From Lewinellaceae bacterium (GTDB lineage: Bacteria > Bacteroidota > Bacteroidia > Chitinophagales > Saprospiraceae), in the NCBI GenBank assembly GCA_016719605.1, contig JADJYW010000012.1, forward strand, positions 186,001-250,000: 64,000 nucleotides of DNA. The letters are read 5' to 3'. The translations under genes were made by a program, and so were the position numbers. Position 1 is the stretch's first letter, and each line of letters opens with the position of its first letter. A model generated the notes under the pieces. The model was not told where the DNA came from and ran no database searches. It saw only the letters and a list, made by a program, of their open reading frames with translations. Positions 43,790 through 53,510 of this stretch are shown piece after piece.

Positions 43790-45025
43790 CTATATGGTTT
43801 CTACATAGTTCAAATCCTCTTCGAAGGTCTCTTTCATGCCAATCAGTGCCAAAAAAGCGATAGAAAGGCAAACGCTGCCCACGATAGCCGCTGCGGGCAA
43901 AACGCCGCCGGCCACGTCCGGATTTTTCAGCCACATAAAGGAAGAACCGATGGGTACCAGCATGCCGCGGGCAAAGTTGGGCACCGAGGTAGCCACTGTG
44001 GCACGCAGGTTGGTGCCAAACTGCTCGGCGCCAATCGTGACGAAAATAACCCAAAAACCCACGGATAAACCCAGCAGAAAATGGGCGAAATAGAAAGACG
44101 CGGGTGTGGGGAAACCGGCAACTAAGTAGTACGCCACAGCCAGCACATCGAGGCCCAGGAAAATCCACATCACTTTGAGGCGGCTGCGCAGGTACTGGCT
44201 GAGCAGGCCCGAGCCGATGTCGCCGAGAATGAGTCCCGTGTAACAAGCGGCGATGGCGTTGCCGCCGGTGATGCCGCTAAGCCCTTTGGCTTGACCAAAT
44301 TCCGGCGCCAGCGTGATCAATACGCCCACGACAAACCACGTCGGGAACCCAATGAGCAAGCAACGGGCAAAACGGGAAAAGCGGTTCCAGTCGGTGAATA
44401 GTGCGAAAAAATTGCCGCGACTGACATTGTCTTCGGACTGCATCTGCCGGAACATACCCGATTCATTGACGCTGATGCGCAGAAACAACAACAACAACCC
44501 GAGGCCGCCACCGATAAAAAAGCACATTCGCCAGGGGAAAAACATATCAATGACCCATGCCAGCAGGGCGCCGCTGAGACCTACGGTGGCCACGATCATA
44601 GTCCCGTAACCGCGTTTTTCTCGAGGCATGCTTTCGGCTACCAGGGTAATACCGGCGCCGAGTTCGCCGGCCAGCCCGACACCGGCCAGAAACCGGAAAA
44701 AGGCGTAGTCCGTTGCCGATGTAGCGAAACCGTTCAGGATGTTGGCGACAGAGTACAGGGCGATGGAAAAGTACAAGACGCGGACCCGGCCTTTTTTGTC
44801 GCCCAGTACCCCCCAGAGCAGGCCGCCGATCAGCATGCCGGTCATTTGCCAGTTGAGGAGGGAAATACCGGTGTCGGTGAGTGCCTGGCCGGAAAATCCG
44901 AGGTCTTGCAGACTTTTTACGCGCACAAACCCGAACAGGAGCAGGTCGTAGATATCAACAAAATAGCCCAACGCCGCCACGATGACGGCGGCGTTGAGCA
45001 GGCTGACGGGTTTTTCCGCAGGCAT
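43790..45025 (-). CDS. MFS transporter, metabolite:H+ symporter type
   Basis: A 411-residue, twelve-span carrier. The first inter-span loop has WGVLGDKKGRVRVLY (the G-x3-D-x-x-G-R-R-like motif A), and the fifth span region FFRFLAGVGLAGELGAGITLVAE resembles the sialate/aromatic-acid/metabolite symporters. N-terminal LGYFVDIYDLLLF is typical of the MHS group. The substrate is unclear. It starts five bases after the TPR gene stop, so they are likely transcribed together. Confidence 0.82.
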   Translation of the reverse strand: MPAEKPVSLLNAAVIVAALGYFVDIYDLLLFGFVRVKSLQDLGFSGQALTDTGISLLNWQMTGMLIGGLLWGVLGDKKGRVRVLYFSIALYSVANILNGFATSATDYAFFRFLAGVGLAGELGAGITLVAESMPREKRGYGTMIVATVGLSGALLAWVIDMFFPWRMCFFIGGGLGLLLLFLRISVNESGMFRQMQSEDNVSRGNFFALFTDWNRFSRFARCLLIGFPTWFVVGVLITLAPEFGQAKGLSGITGGNAIAACYTGLILGDIGSGLLSQYLRSRLKVMWIFLGLDVLAVAYYLVAGFPTPASFYFAHFLLGLSVGFWVIFVTIGAEQFGTNLRATVATSVPNFARGMLVPIGSSFMWLKNPDVAGGVLPAAAIVGSVCLSIAFLALIGMKETFEEDLNYVETI

Positions 45026-45030
45026 GATGC

Positions 45031-46359
45031 TTATTGTTTAAAAAAGGAGTCTGTGTTCTTCCCCCCCTCTTTCACGATCTCCATGCGTTTTTTGATCGCT
45101 CCGGCAGTCTCCAGATCGTCCTTGCGGGCGAAAATTTCGGACAGGGCTATGAGCGTGTTCAGATCGTTGGGGTTGAGGCCTTCTGCTTTTTTGAAGTAGG
45201 GCAAGGCCTCGTCGAACAAGGACATGACTTCTTTCTGAATTTTTTCAAACTTCTTCATGGTTGCGGAAGAAAAATCGTCTTGCGGCAGTGCGTTCAGTTC
45301 CTGGGTACGGATAGCGGCTTTGTTGTAAAACAGCGCGCCGAGCGAGTAGCAGGCATCTGCGTTTTTCGGGTCAACCTGCTGCGCTTGTTCGTAGTTCTTT
45401 TTCGCCTCGGTGAAGTACTCGGTCGCCTTGGTCTCGTTTTTGGCCTGCATTTCGCGTTGGTACAGGTTGTCGTACACGCTGCCGAGGGTCACATACAGAC
45501 TTACATTGGTTGGTTCCTGATCAATGGCCTGCTTCAAGCGGCTGATGAGTTCTTCCAGCTTGCCTTTTTGCAGGTAAACGTTGATTTCGGCAAAGAGCAG
45601 ACCCGGGTCTTGCGGGAATTTCTGACGGCCTTCGAGCAGGACTTTTTCGGCGCCGGCCTCGTCTTTGTTTTCAAGTTTGATGTTGTAGAGGCCCTCGTAT
45701 ATGGGGGCTTTGGCATTGCCGGTCTTGTACAGATCTGTGTAGTATTTTTCTGCGTCGGCGTTTCGCTTGGCCAATTGTGCCGCGAGCGCCGTGATATAAA
45801 TCTGGTTTTCGTATTGCTCTGGATCATCCAGAACGCTTTTTTGCTTTTCCGTCTGGAGCAAGGCATGGCTTTTAAGAGCCGCTTCAAAGGACAAAAAGGC
45901 TTTTTCGTACTGGGCGGCTTCGTACTTGGTCACGCCGATGTTGATCAGGTGGCCCTGCACCTCGCCGATGCCTTTGGTCGCATCGCTTTTTTCATACTTT
46001 TTGGTCGTCAGGTCATAGCCTTTTTGGAAAGCATTGAAGGCCTCCAGGGCATCGTTGTCGCCGGTAAGCGGGGCTGTTGGGCTGAACATCCGCTTGGCCA
46101 TGTCGCGTTGAAGAATGGTGTTGTAGATTTCCCCTTTGGAAATCCAGGCAGCAGCATTTGCTTGAACATCTGCTTGTTGGAGTGCTTGATCAATTTTGGT
46201 TTTGGCCTCCTCCAGCTTACCTGCATTGCCGTTGGGATCCATGTTGTAACTCGTCAGGGCGCGACCGGCCTGTTTAGCCAGTTTGGAACCCTCTTCTTGA
46301 GCTTGGGCAATGCCAACAGTCATCAGGATGCTGAGGAGCAAGAAAAACGATTTTTTCAT
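45031..46359 (-). CDS. Secreted TPR-repeat protein
   Basis: A 442-residue protein with a signal peptide (MKKSFFLLLSILMTVGIAQA) and many TPR-like units: ALTSYNMDPNGNAGKLEEAKTK, GVTKYEAAQYEKAFLSFEAAL, YEQAQQVDPKNADACYSLGA and AEGLNPNDLNTLIALSEI (about residues 30-425). TPR proteins hold other proteins; partners are not known. Location is periplasmic or outer membrane. The exact -7 element TACCTTTG is 91 bases upstream. Confidence 0.85.
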   Translation of the reverse strand: MKKSFFLLLSILMTVGIAQAQEEGSKLAKQAGRALTSYNMDPNGNAGKLEEAKTKIDQALQQADVQANAAAWISKGEIYNTILQRDMAKRMFSPTAPLTGDNDALEAFNAFQKGYDLTTKKYEKSDATKGIGEVQGHLINIGVTKYEAAQYEKAFLSFEAALKSHALLQTEKQKSVLDDPEQYENQIYITALAAQLAKRNADAEKYYTDLYKTGNAKAPIYEGLYNIKLENKDEAGAEKVLLEGRQKFPQDPGLLFAEINVYLQKGKLEELISRLKQAIDQEPTNVSLYVTLGSVYDNLYQREMQAKNETKATEYFTEAKKNYEQAQQVDPKNADACYSLGALFYNKAAIRTQELNALPQDDFSSATMKKFEKIQKEVMSLFDEALPYFKKAEGLNPNDLNTLIALSEIFARKDDLETAGAIKKRMEIVKEGGKNTDSFFKQ

Positions 46360-46449
46360 TATTGAAACAGTTTAAAAGTTTTAAAAAAGCGGCCCATTGG
46401 ACGTGTAAACTACCAGAATGACACAAATTTATTTCCGGGCTTGATGCAG

Positions 46450-46457
46450 CAAAGGTA
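46450..46457 (-). promoter_or_regulatory. -7 element of the TPR-MFS operon
   Basis: TACCTTTG on the minus strand, exact match, 91 bases before the ATG at 46359. No strong -33 match. Confidence 0.4.
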
Positions 46458-46617
46458 GTTCGTTTGTCCAAAAAGGAGGCTTGGAAGGTTCTTAACATTC
46501 CTTTAAGTACAACATCATTAAACCGCATCAGGCGCCGCCCGTCTATGCCCCATCCTTCGAACGTTCGGAACACACAGGACACACACTATTTTTAACAAAC
46601 TAAATTATTGACCGAAA

Positions 46618-47421
46618 ATGAAAAAATCATTTTTCCTGCTCGCAGCCCTTTTGGTGGGCATTGCCCTGTTTCAGTCTTGCAAAAAAGATGCATCCGAGGA
46701 TGTAGATGTCATCACCTCCGAGGATTTGGCTACAAACGAAGATTTTTCTGAACAAATTGACCTTGCCGCCGATGTGGCCATAGAGGAGCGCGGTGGTGGC
46801 GGAACTTGCCCGGTAGTGACACTCGCACAACCCTGGGGCACCTGGCCCAACACCATTACGATTGACTACGGTACGACGGGTTGCACCGGGCCGAATGGCG
46901 AGCACCTTTTGAAAGGTAAAATTATCGTCACTCAGACGGGCGATATGTTTACCGCAGGCGCCGTGCGGACCAAGACTTTTGAAAACTTTTTTGTAGACGA
47001 TGTGCAAGTTTCCGGCAGCAAATCGTGGACGAATAACGGGAAAGACGCCTCAGATAACTGGTCGTACACGAAAACAGCCACCGATATGCAGCTGATCTAC
47101 CCGGACGGTACATCTACAACCTGGAATCATACGCACACCAGCACGCTGATTCAGGGCGGCAACACCCCGACACACTGGGATAATGTCTGGAGTTCCGCGG
47201 GGAGTTCCGCAGGCACCAATCGCAACGGCATCAGCTACACATCCACCATTATCGAGCCGCTGATAAAAAAGGCTGCCTGCCGGTGGATATCCGAAGGCGT
47301 TGTCGAATTCACCCGCGATGGAAACGTGTCTACGCTTGATTTCGGAAACGGCACCTGCGACCGGTTTGGCAAACTGACCTTGCCCAACGGTAACACGGTC
47401 ACCATCCGGCTTCGGAATTGA
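46618..47421 (+). CDS. Hypothetical lipoprotein
   Basis: A 267-residue protein with a lipoprotein signal peptide (LFQSCKKD, Cys about residue 20). The mature part begins with an acidic Asp/Glu-rich stretch, then GGGGTCPVVTLAQP and a beta-rich, Thr/Asn/Gly-rich remainder that has two more Cys (about 215 and 245). No family is recognised. Probably outer-membrane anchored. An intrinsic terminator follows the stop. Confidence 0.75.
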   Translation: MKKSFFLLAALLVGIALFQSCKKDASEDVDVITSEDLATNEDFSEQIDLAADVAIEERGGGGTCPVVTLAQPWGTWPNTITIDYGTTGCTGPNGEHLLKGKIIVTQTGDMFTAGAVRTKTFENFFVDDVQVSGSKSWTNNGKDASDNWSYTKTATDMQLIYPDGTSTTWNHTHTSTLIQGGNTPTHWDNVWSSAGSSAGTNRNGISYTSTIIEPLIKKAACRWISEGVVEFTRDGNVSTLDFGNGTCDRFGKLTLPNGNTVTIRLRN

Positions 47422-47444
47422 TACAATCTGAATGAATTGTAGCG

Positions 47445-47496
47445 CAGCGGCGCAGTGTTGATTTCAAAAAACGCTGCGCCGCTGTGTTTTTATTTG
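47445..47496 (+). terminator. Intrinsic terminator of the lipoprotein gene
   Basis: CAGCGGCGCAGTGTT pairs with AACGCTGCGCCGCTG (one mismatch, 10-nt loop), followed by TGTTTTTATTT on the plus strand. It starts 24 bases after the stop codon. Confidence 0.8.
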
Positions 47497-47552
47497 GTGA
47501 ATCCGGTCAGTTCTATCCGCTTCCCAACATCCGCAAGGAATCAAAACTCCCA

Positions 47553-47590
47553 ACTCAAAACTCAAAACTCAAAACTCAAAACTCAAAACT
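47553..47590. repeat. Heptamer tandem repeat (ACTCAAA) at the 3' end of tex
   Basis: Five full and one partial copy of ACTCAAA in direct order lie just after the tex stop codon. Nothing suggests coding. A short version of the same motif follows fabH at 52401-52412. It may be a slippage-prone spacer. Confidence 0.8.
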
Positions 47591-47591
47591 G

Positions 47592-49711
47592 TCAAACCCC
47601 GCGCATCGTCAGCGCCACGCGCTTGCGCTCCAAATCTACTTCCAGTACCCGCACCATAACTTGCTGGTTGAGTTTGACCACATCGGCTGGATTTTTTACG
47701 AATTTGTCGGTCAATTGCGACACATGCACCAGGCCGCCGGCCTTGACCCCGATATCCACAAACACACCGAAATTGGTGATATTGGTGACGATACCGGGAA
47801 GCACCATGCCCGGCGCCAGGTCTTCGATGCTGTGTACGTTGCCAAACTCGAACGGCTGGGCAGTGCCCCGGGGGTCGAGGCCTGGTTTTTCGAGTTCTTT
47901 GAGAATATCCTGCAACGTAGGCAAACCCACGTCACCCTTGGCATAGCGCTGCAAATCAATTTTTTGCCGGAGGCTGCGGTCGGCCACCAGATCAGACACG
48001 GTACAGCCGAGGTCTTTGGCCATTTGCTCCACGAGTGCATAGCGTTCCGGGTGTACGGCCGTATTATCGAGCGGGTTGTCGGCGCTGCGGATACGCAAAA
48101 ACCCGGCGCACTGCTCGAAGGCTTTGTCGCCAAGTCGGGGCACTTTTTTCAGATCGGCGCGGCGGCGGAATGCGCCGTTTTCAGCGCGAAATGCTACGAT
48201 ATTCTGGGCCAATCCAGGTCCGAGTCCCGAAATGTAGGTGAGCAGGTGTTTGCTGGCGGTGTTGAGGTTGATCCCGACGGCGTTTACGCAGGATTCCACG
48301 GTACGGTCGAGACTGTCCTTGAGCAGGGTTTGGTTTACATCGTGCTGGTACTGGCCTACGCCGATACTTTTTGGATCAATTTTGACGAGTTCGGCCAAGG
48401 GATCCATGAGGCGCCGACCTATACTGACGGCTCCGCGTACAGTGATGTCTTCCGTGGGAAATTCTTCGCGCGCCACCTCGGATGCAGAGTAAATGGAGGC
48501 GCCTGCCTCGTTTACCTGAAACATTTCGACCGGCTGCCGGAATTTTATTTTTTGTAAAAAATCCATGGTCTCCCGCCCGGCGGTGCCGTTGCCTACGGCT
48601 ATGGCTTCAATTTGGAACTTGTCTGCCAAATTTTCAATAACAGATTGACTTTCAAAAACCTGCCGCTTGGGTTCGTGCGGGTAGATCGCGGTATTGTGCA
48701 AGAGATTGCCGTTGGCGTCGAGCACTACCACCTTGCAGCCGGTACGGAAACCGGGGTCTATCCCGAGTACACGCTGCTCGCCCAGCGGTGCGGAAAGCAG
48801 GAGTTGGCGCAGGTTTTCGGCAAACACGCGAATGGCTTCCAGATCGGCCTTTTCCTTGGAGGCATTGCGAAATTCTGTTTCGATAGCAGGTTGCAAGAGG
48901 CGTTTGTAGCCGTCTTTCAGGGCCAGGCGTACCTGCTCGGCAGACTCGCCGTATCCGGTGACGAATATCCGTTCCAGATCAGCCACGGCAACATCTTCCT
49001 CGGGCGCGATGCCTATGCGCAAAAAGCCCTCGTCTTCGCCCCGGCGCATAGCCAACAGGCGGTGGGAGGGGCAGGTGGCTAATTTTTCGCTCCAATCGAA
49101 GTAATCGCGGTATTTGGCGCCTTCAGTTTCTTTGCCTTTCACGAGGCGGGACGCGATGCGTGCGTTTTTTCAAAGTGCCGGCGAGTACGGTCGCGAGCGC
49201 GTTTGTCCTCGTTGACCCACTCGGCGATGATGTCGCGGGCGCCTTGCAGGGCATCGTCCACGGTAGGCACTTCGTTGGTAATGAACTTGGCCGCGAGGTT
49301 TTCCACGCCGTGCTTGTCTTGCTGGGAAAAAATGCGTTTAGCCAGGGGTTCCAGACCACGTTCGATAGCTACAGAGGCGCGGGTTTTGCGCTTGGGCCGA
49401 TAGGGGAGGTAGATATCCTCCAGTTCCGTCATGGTGGCGGCGGCGAGGATGACGGCGCGGAGTTGGGGGGTGAGTTTGCCCTGCTCCCCGATGCTTTGCA
49501 GGATAACATCCCGGCGCTTGTCCAGTTCCTGTATTTTTTTCCAAAGACTCTGAATGTCAGCAATTTGAACTTCATCCAGAGAGCCGGTGGCTTCCTTGCG
49601 GTACCGGGCGATAAAGGGTATTGTGCTGCCGGCTTCGAGCAGTTCGAGCACGGCTTCGACGCGGCGAATGGGGATGCCAAGCCCTTGGGCTATGGGTTGG
49701 GAGTAGGACAA
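47592..49711 (-). CDS. tex: Tex-family RNA-binding protein (frameshifted)
   Basis: Tex proteins are S1-domain RNA binders that affect transcription. The N-terminal part (RRVEAVLELLEAGSTIPFIA, FIARYRKEATGSLDE) is in one frame; at the T6 run 49165-49170 one base is missing, and with it the text reads HFEKNARIASRLVKGKE and continues in the second frame through the YqgF-like core (VLGIDPGFRTGCKVVVLD), helix-hairpin-helix parts (HLLTYISGLGPGLAQNI), and the C-terminal S1 domain (GMVLPGIVTNITNFGVFVDIG). The total of about 706 residues is near normal. The start TTG at 49711 follows the accC stop by three bases. No ATG is available nearby. Confidence 0.88.
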
Positions 49712-49714
49712 GTA

Positions 49715-51058
49715 TTACGCGTTTTTGAAATCCCAGGTATTCAAAAAACCGGTATGGAAATTTCCCTTGCGGAAGTCCGGGTTTTGCATGAGTCGTTGGT
49801 GAAAGGGGACGGTAGTTTTGACGCCCTCCACGATGAATTCATCGAGGGCACGTTCCATTTTTGTGATGGCCTCGTCGCGTGTGCGGGCGCGAACGATGAG
49901 TTTGGCAATCATGGAATCGTAGTAGGGTGGGATGGTGTAGCCCCCGTAAACATGGGTATCTACCCGTACGCCGTGGCCCTTGGGCGAGTGAAAGGACGTG
50001 ATGCGGCCGGGGCTGGGGCGGAAGTCGTTGAACGGGTCTTCGGCATTGATCCGGCACTCGATGGCGTGCATTTCCGGGAAGTAGTTTTTTCCGGAAATCG
50101 GTATGCCGGCAGCAATTTTGATTTGTTCCTTGATCAGGTCAAAATCAATAACTTCCTCGGTCACGGTATGCTCTACCTGGATGCGGGTGTTCATTTCCAT
50201 GAAGTAGAAATTCCGGTACTTGTCCACTAGAAATTCTACGGTACCCACGCCTTCGTAACCAATCGCGGTGCAGGCTTTCACGGCAGCCTCGCCCATTTTT
50301 TCGCGCAATTCGGGCGTCATAAACGGGGATGGCGATTCCTCTACGAGTTTTTGGTGGCGGCGCTGGATGGAGCAATCGCGTTCGGAGAGGTGGCACGCTT
50401 TGCCGAACTGGTCGCCGGCGACTTGAATTTCGATATGGCGCGGTTCTTCGATAAATTTCTCCATGTAGATGCCGTCATTGGCGAAGGACGCCATGGCTTC
50501 CCGGCGAGCAGTTTCCCACTGGTTCTCGAATTCGGATTCGCTCCAGACGATGCGCATGCCTTTGCCGCCACCGCCGGCAGTCGCCTTCAGGATGATCGGG
50601 TAGCCGATGGTCTTGGCTAATTTGATGCCTTCGGCTACGTTTTGCAGCAAACCTTCGGAGCCGGGCACACAGGGCACACCGGCAGCGATCATGGTTTCCT
50701 TGGCCGTTATCTTGTCGCCCATTTGCCGAATCTGATCGGGCGTAGGGCCGATGAACTTGATGCCATATTCGCTGCAAACCTCCGCGAAGTTGGCATTTTC
50801 AGCCAAAAAACCGTAGCCGGGGTGAATGGCGTCGGCATCCGTGATTTCTACGGCGGCCATGATGCGCGGGATATTCAGGTAACTTTCCCGAGAGGCGGGC
50901 GGACCGATGCAGACGGCTTCGTCGGCAAAACGGACGTGCAGGCTGTCCCGATCGGCAGTGGAGTAGATGGCTACCGATTTGACACCCATTTCCTTGCAGG
51001 TGCGGATGATACGCAGCGCGATTTCGCCGCGGTTGGCTATCAGTATCTTCTTGAACAT
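49715..51058 (-). CDS. accC: Biotin carboxylase subunit of acetyl-CoA carboxylase
   Basis: Carboxylates biotin on AccB using ATP and bicarbonate; first committed step of fatty-acid synthesis. The 447 residues from ATG 51058 start FKKILIANRGEIALRIIRTC, the family opening, and include the ATP-grasp Gly loop KATAGGGGKGMRIV, QRRHQKLVEESPSP, and MNTRIQVEHTVTEE. The upstream in-frame start at 51082 adds a non-conserved eight residues. It lies in the run fabH-efp-accB-accC-tex, as in many Bacteroidota. Confidence 0.95.
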   Translation of the reverse strand: MFKKILIANRGEIALRIIRTCKEMGVKSVAIYSTADRDSLHVRFADEAVCIGPPASRESYLNIPRIMAAVEITDADAIHPGYGFLAENANFAEVCSEYGIKFIGPTPDQIRQMGDKITAKETMIAAGVPCVPGSEGLLQNVAEGIKLAKTIGYPIILKATAGGGGKGMRIVWSESEFENQWETARREAMASFANDGIYMEKFIEEPRHIEIQVAGDQFGKACHLSERDCSIQRRHQKLVEESPSPFMTPELREKMGEAAVKACTAIGYEGVGTVEFLVDKYRNFYFMEMNTRIQVEHTVTEEVIDFDLIKEQIKIAAGIPISGKNYFPEMHAIECRINAEDPFNDFRPSPGRITSFHSPKGHGVRVDTHVYGGYTIPPYYDSMIAKLIVRARTRDEAITKMERALDEFIVEGVKTTVPFHQRLMQNPDFRKGNFHTGFLNTWDFKNA

Positions 51059-51136
51059 GGCTTGGCTGGCTTTCGTATGCATCCTGTTTTGCGCACGAGG
51101 GCCGTGATTTTTAAATGTTGGAAAAGAAGATGAAAA

Positions 51137-51637
51137 CTACCCCGGCTCCACGAGGAACAGCGGCTGATCGTATTCCACAGGAGAGGCGTCTTCCACCAAA
51201 ACCTTGACAATCTTGCCCTTGACATCCGACTCGATCTCGTTGAACAATTTCATCGCTTCGATGATGCAGACCGTCATACCTACACTTACGGTGTCACCAA
51301 CTTTTGCAAACGGCCCCTTGTCCGGGCCGGAAGCGCGATAAAATGTACCGACCATGGGGGACTTGATTGTCAGCAGATTAGCATCTACAGGGGCGGCGGC
51401 AGGAGTGGATTCCGATGCTGCGGATGCCGCAGGAGCCGGCGCGGGTGGCGGTGGCGGCGGGGGCGCCATGTTCACCATCGGTTGTGGCGGTGGAAAGGCG
51501 ACTACAGGAACGGTATTGCCGTCGGTGCCTGGCTGGTTCCGAATGATGAGTTTAAAATCGCCTTCTTTGAGGATAAACTCAGTCAGTTTGGCCTTGCTGA
51601 CCAGTCGAATCAATTCTTGTATCTGGTTGATGTCCAT
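51137..51637 (-). CDS. accB: Biotin carboxyl carrier protein
   Basis: A 166-residue carrier. After an N-terminal helix region there is a Pro/Ala-rich linker (about 47-83), then the biotinyl domain with the attachment site EAMKL (Lys130, 36 residues before the end, as usual). It carries the carboxyl group from AccC to the carboxyltransferase. The promoter-like TATATTTG is 26 bases upstream. Downstream gene is accC. Confidence 0.95.
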   Translation of the reverse strand: MDINQIQELIRLVSKAKLTEFILKEGDFKLIIRNQPGTDGNTVPVVAFPPPQPMVNMAPPPPPPPAPAPAASAASESTPAAAPVDANLLTIKSPMVGTFYRASGPDKGPFAKVGDTVSVGMTVCIIEAMKLFNEIESDVKGKIVKVLVEDASPVEYDQPLFLVEPG

Positions 51638-51662
51638 ACCAAAGATCGTTTTGCTTGAGGGC

Positions 51663-51670
51663 CAAATATA
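51663..51670 (-). promoter_or_regulatory. -7 element upstream of accB
   Basis: TATATTTG on the minus strand is an exact TAnnTTTG match 26 bases before the accB start. It could allow accBC-tex transcription separately from efp. Confidence 0.4.
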
Positions 51671-51710
51671 GCGCAGTGTGCGTGATGGCGTGTGTGTAGT
51701 AGCGGATGAT

Positions 51711-52277
51711 TTATTTTTTTACACGTTCCATGTAGGCCCCGGTAGCGGTATCTATTTTAATCAGGTCGCCTACTTCACAAAACAGGGGTACCCGTACTTC
51801 GGCTCCCGTTTCCACTTTGGCCGGTTTGAGCGTGTTGGTTGCGGTATCGCCCCGGACGCCAGGCTCGGCGTAGGTGATTTCGAGGACGACAGTTTGGGGC
51901 ATCTCGACCGCCAGCAAGGATTCTTTCTGGGCATGAAAGAGAGCGTCCACACTGTCGCCTTCTTTCAGAAATTTACCGTTTTCCAGCATTTCTTCCGGAA
52001 CGGACATTTGGTCGTAGGTTTCCTGATTCATCAGGACGTACCCGCCATCTTCGGGGTACAGGTATTGGAACTTTCGGCGTTCCACGCGCACTTCGGTGAT
52101 AGCGTGCCCACTTTGGAAGGTGTGTTCGACTACTTTGCCGGAGGTTGTGCTTTTGAGTTTTGTCCAAACCTTTCCACTGCCACGACCTACCTGAAAACGC
52201 TGAAAGTCAATTACTTTCAGGATGTCATTGTTCAATTCGATACACAGGCCGTTGCGGATGTCTGCGGTTGTTGCCAT
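51711..52277 (-). CDS. efp: Elongation factor P, arginine-type loop
   Basis: A 188-residue EF-P with all three domains: KOW-like N-terminus (MATTADIRNGLCIELNNDI), middle OB domain (FQYLYPEDGGYVLMNQETYD), and the C-terminal OB domain ending TGAYMERVKK. It relieves ribosome stalling at polyproline. The modified loop normally reads P-G-K-G; here it is QVGRGSGKVW, so Arg32 is at the tip and Val replaces Pro. Other features are regular. It sits between fabH and accB; TACCTTTG lies 91 bases upstream. Confidence 0.92.
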   Translation of the reverse strand: MATTADIRNGLCIELNNDILKVIDFQRFQVGRGSGKVWTKLKSTTSGKVVEHTFQSGHAITEVRVERRKFQYLYPEDGGYVLMNQETYDQMSVPEEMLENGKFLKEGDSVDALFHAQKESLLAVEMPQTVVLEITYAEPGVRGDTATNTLKPAKVETGAEVRVPLFCEVGDLIKIDTATGAYMERVKK

Positions 52278-52367
52278 TGTAAAAGTTTTTGAGTTGCGGG
52301 TTTTGTGTTACGAGTTGTTACAAAACCAGGGTTGAAAGAAATGTGCCGTGTTTGAGAAAAAGGCGGG

Positions 52368-52375
52368 CAAAGGTA
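52368..52375 (-). promoter_or_regulatory. -7 element upstream of efp
   Basis: TACCTTTG, exact match on the minus strand, about 91 bases upstream of the efp start. TTTG lies 16 rather than 19 bases upstream of it. Confidence 0.45.
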
Positions 52376-52412
52376 GAGTTTTCTTCTGTATCAAATTTTC
52401 CAAAACTCAAAA

Positions 52413-53404
52413 CTACAAAGCCCACTTCAGGTACAGAGCGCCCCAGGTGAATCCGCCCCGAAAGCAGTCAGAACGATGTTGTCGCCTTTCTGGAGTTGGT
52501 TCTGGTATTCCCACAAGCAGAGGCCAAGGGTAGCGGCGGTAGTATTGCCGTATTTGTGTATGTTGACCATCACTTTCTCTATCGGGAAGTGCAAGTGTTC
52601 GGCAACCGAGGAAATGATGCGCATATTGGCCTGGTGGGGTACAACCCAGTTGACCTCGTCTATCGTTTTGTGGTTTCGGCGCAGGATTTCCTGCACGGTA
52701 GACACCATACCCTCCACGGCAAACTTGAACACCCGCTTGCCATCCTGAAAAACATAGTGCTCGCGTTGGGCGACCGTTTCTGCCGAAGGCGGACATTTGG
52801 ATCCGCCTGCTTTCATGTGCAGGTGCACCCGGCCGGAGCCGTCGCTGCGCAGTACAAAATCCTGGATGCCCGTACCGTCGCGCCGGGCTTCAAGCAACAC
52901 GGCGGCGGCGCCATCGCCAAAAATGACGCAGGTGTTCCGGTCCTGGTAGTCCACAATAGAGGACATCATATCGGCGCCTACTACCACGACTTTCTGGTAG
53001 GTTTCGTTGACGACGAACTGGGCGCCGGTAGCCAGGGCAAACAGGAAGCCCGAGCACGCCGCATTGATATCGTACCCGAACGCATTGGTGGCCCCGACCT
53101 TGTCGCACACGGTATTGGCCGTGTCGGGGAAAACCATATCACCCGTGACCGTAGCCACGATCAGCAGGTCAATTTCTCCGGGTTTGACGCCGGTTTTTTC
53201 CAAAAGTCCTTTCACGGCCTCTGCCGCCATGTCGCTGGTAGCCCAGCCGGGTGTGCGCAGGATTCGGCGCTCCTTGATGCCCGTTCGGGAGGTGATCCAC
53301 TCGTCGTTGGTATCCACCATTTTTTCAAGGTCGGCATTGGTCAGTTTGTCTTCGGGTACCCATCCGTGTACCCCGGTGATGGCCGCGCGTATTTTGTGTG
53401 CCAT
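52413..53404 (-). CDS. fabH: 3-oxoacyl-ACP synthase III (3' frameshift)
   Basis: FabH joins acetyl-CoA to malonyl-ACP to begin fatty-acid chains. The nucleophile Cys is in DINAACSGFLFAL, and the catalytic His and Asn are in WVVPHQANMRII and NIHKYGNTTAATLG. The plain frame reads on as FGADSPGALCT and stops at 52427. If one G is restored at 52453-52454 it reads FGAGFTWGALYLKWAL with a stop at 52413, the normal FabH end. Full length is about 330 residues. It heads the fabH-efp-accB-accC-tex run, and the -7 match TACCTTTG is about 32 bases upstream. Confidence 0.93.
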
Positions 53405-53435
53405 GTATCTTTTTGATGTGATTTGAAATGATCGG

Positions 53436-53443
53436 CAAAGGTA
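53436..53443 (-). promoter_or_regulatory. -7 element upstream of fabH
   Basis: TACCTTTG exact match on the minus strand, 31 bases before the fabH ATG. Confidence 0.5.
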
Positions 53444-53510
53444 GATAATGCTGGTTGGCTGTTGCTATTGGTTTTTGCCGTTGGCCAAACTTGCCGCACT
53501 TTTGCCCTCG

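Noticed and set aside
45034..46365. 443-codon plus-strand frame mirroring the TPR gene
   Set aside because: Mirror of the TPR coding frame; Phe/Val-rich text with no motif, while the minus strand has a signal peptide and TPR pattern.
47553..47590. CRISPR-like or coding repeat
   Set aside because: Seven-base tandem unit with no spacers and no reading frame.
52413..53404. Selenocysteine readthrough at the fabH TGA, suggested by selD nearby
   Set aside because: The break is a frame change before the TGA, not an in-frame TGA with continuing family text; no Sec-insertion element is apparent.
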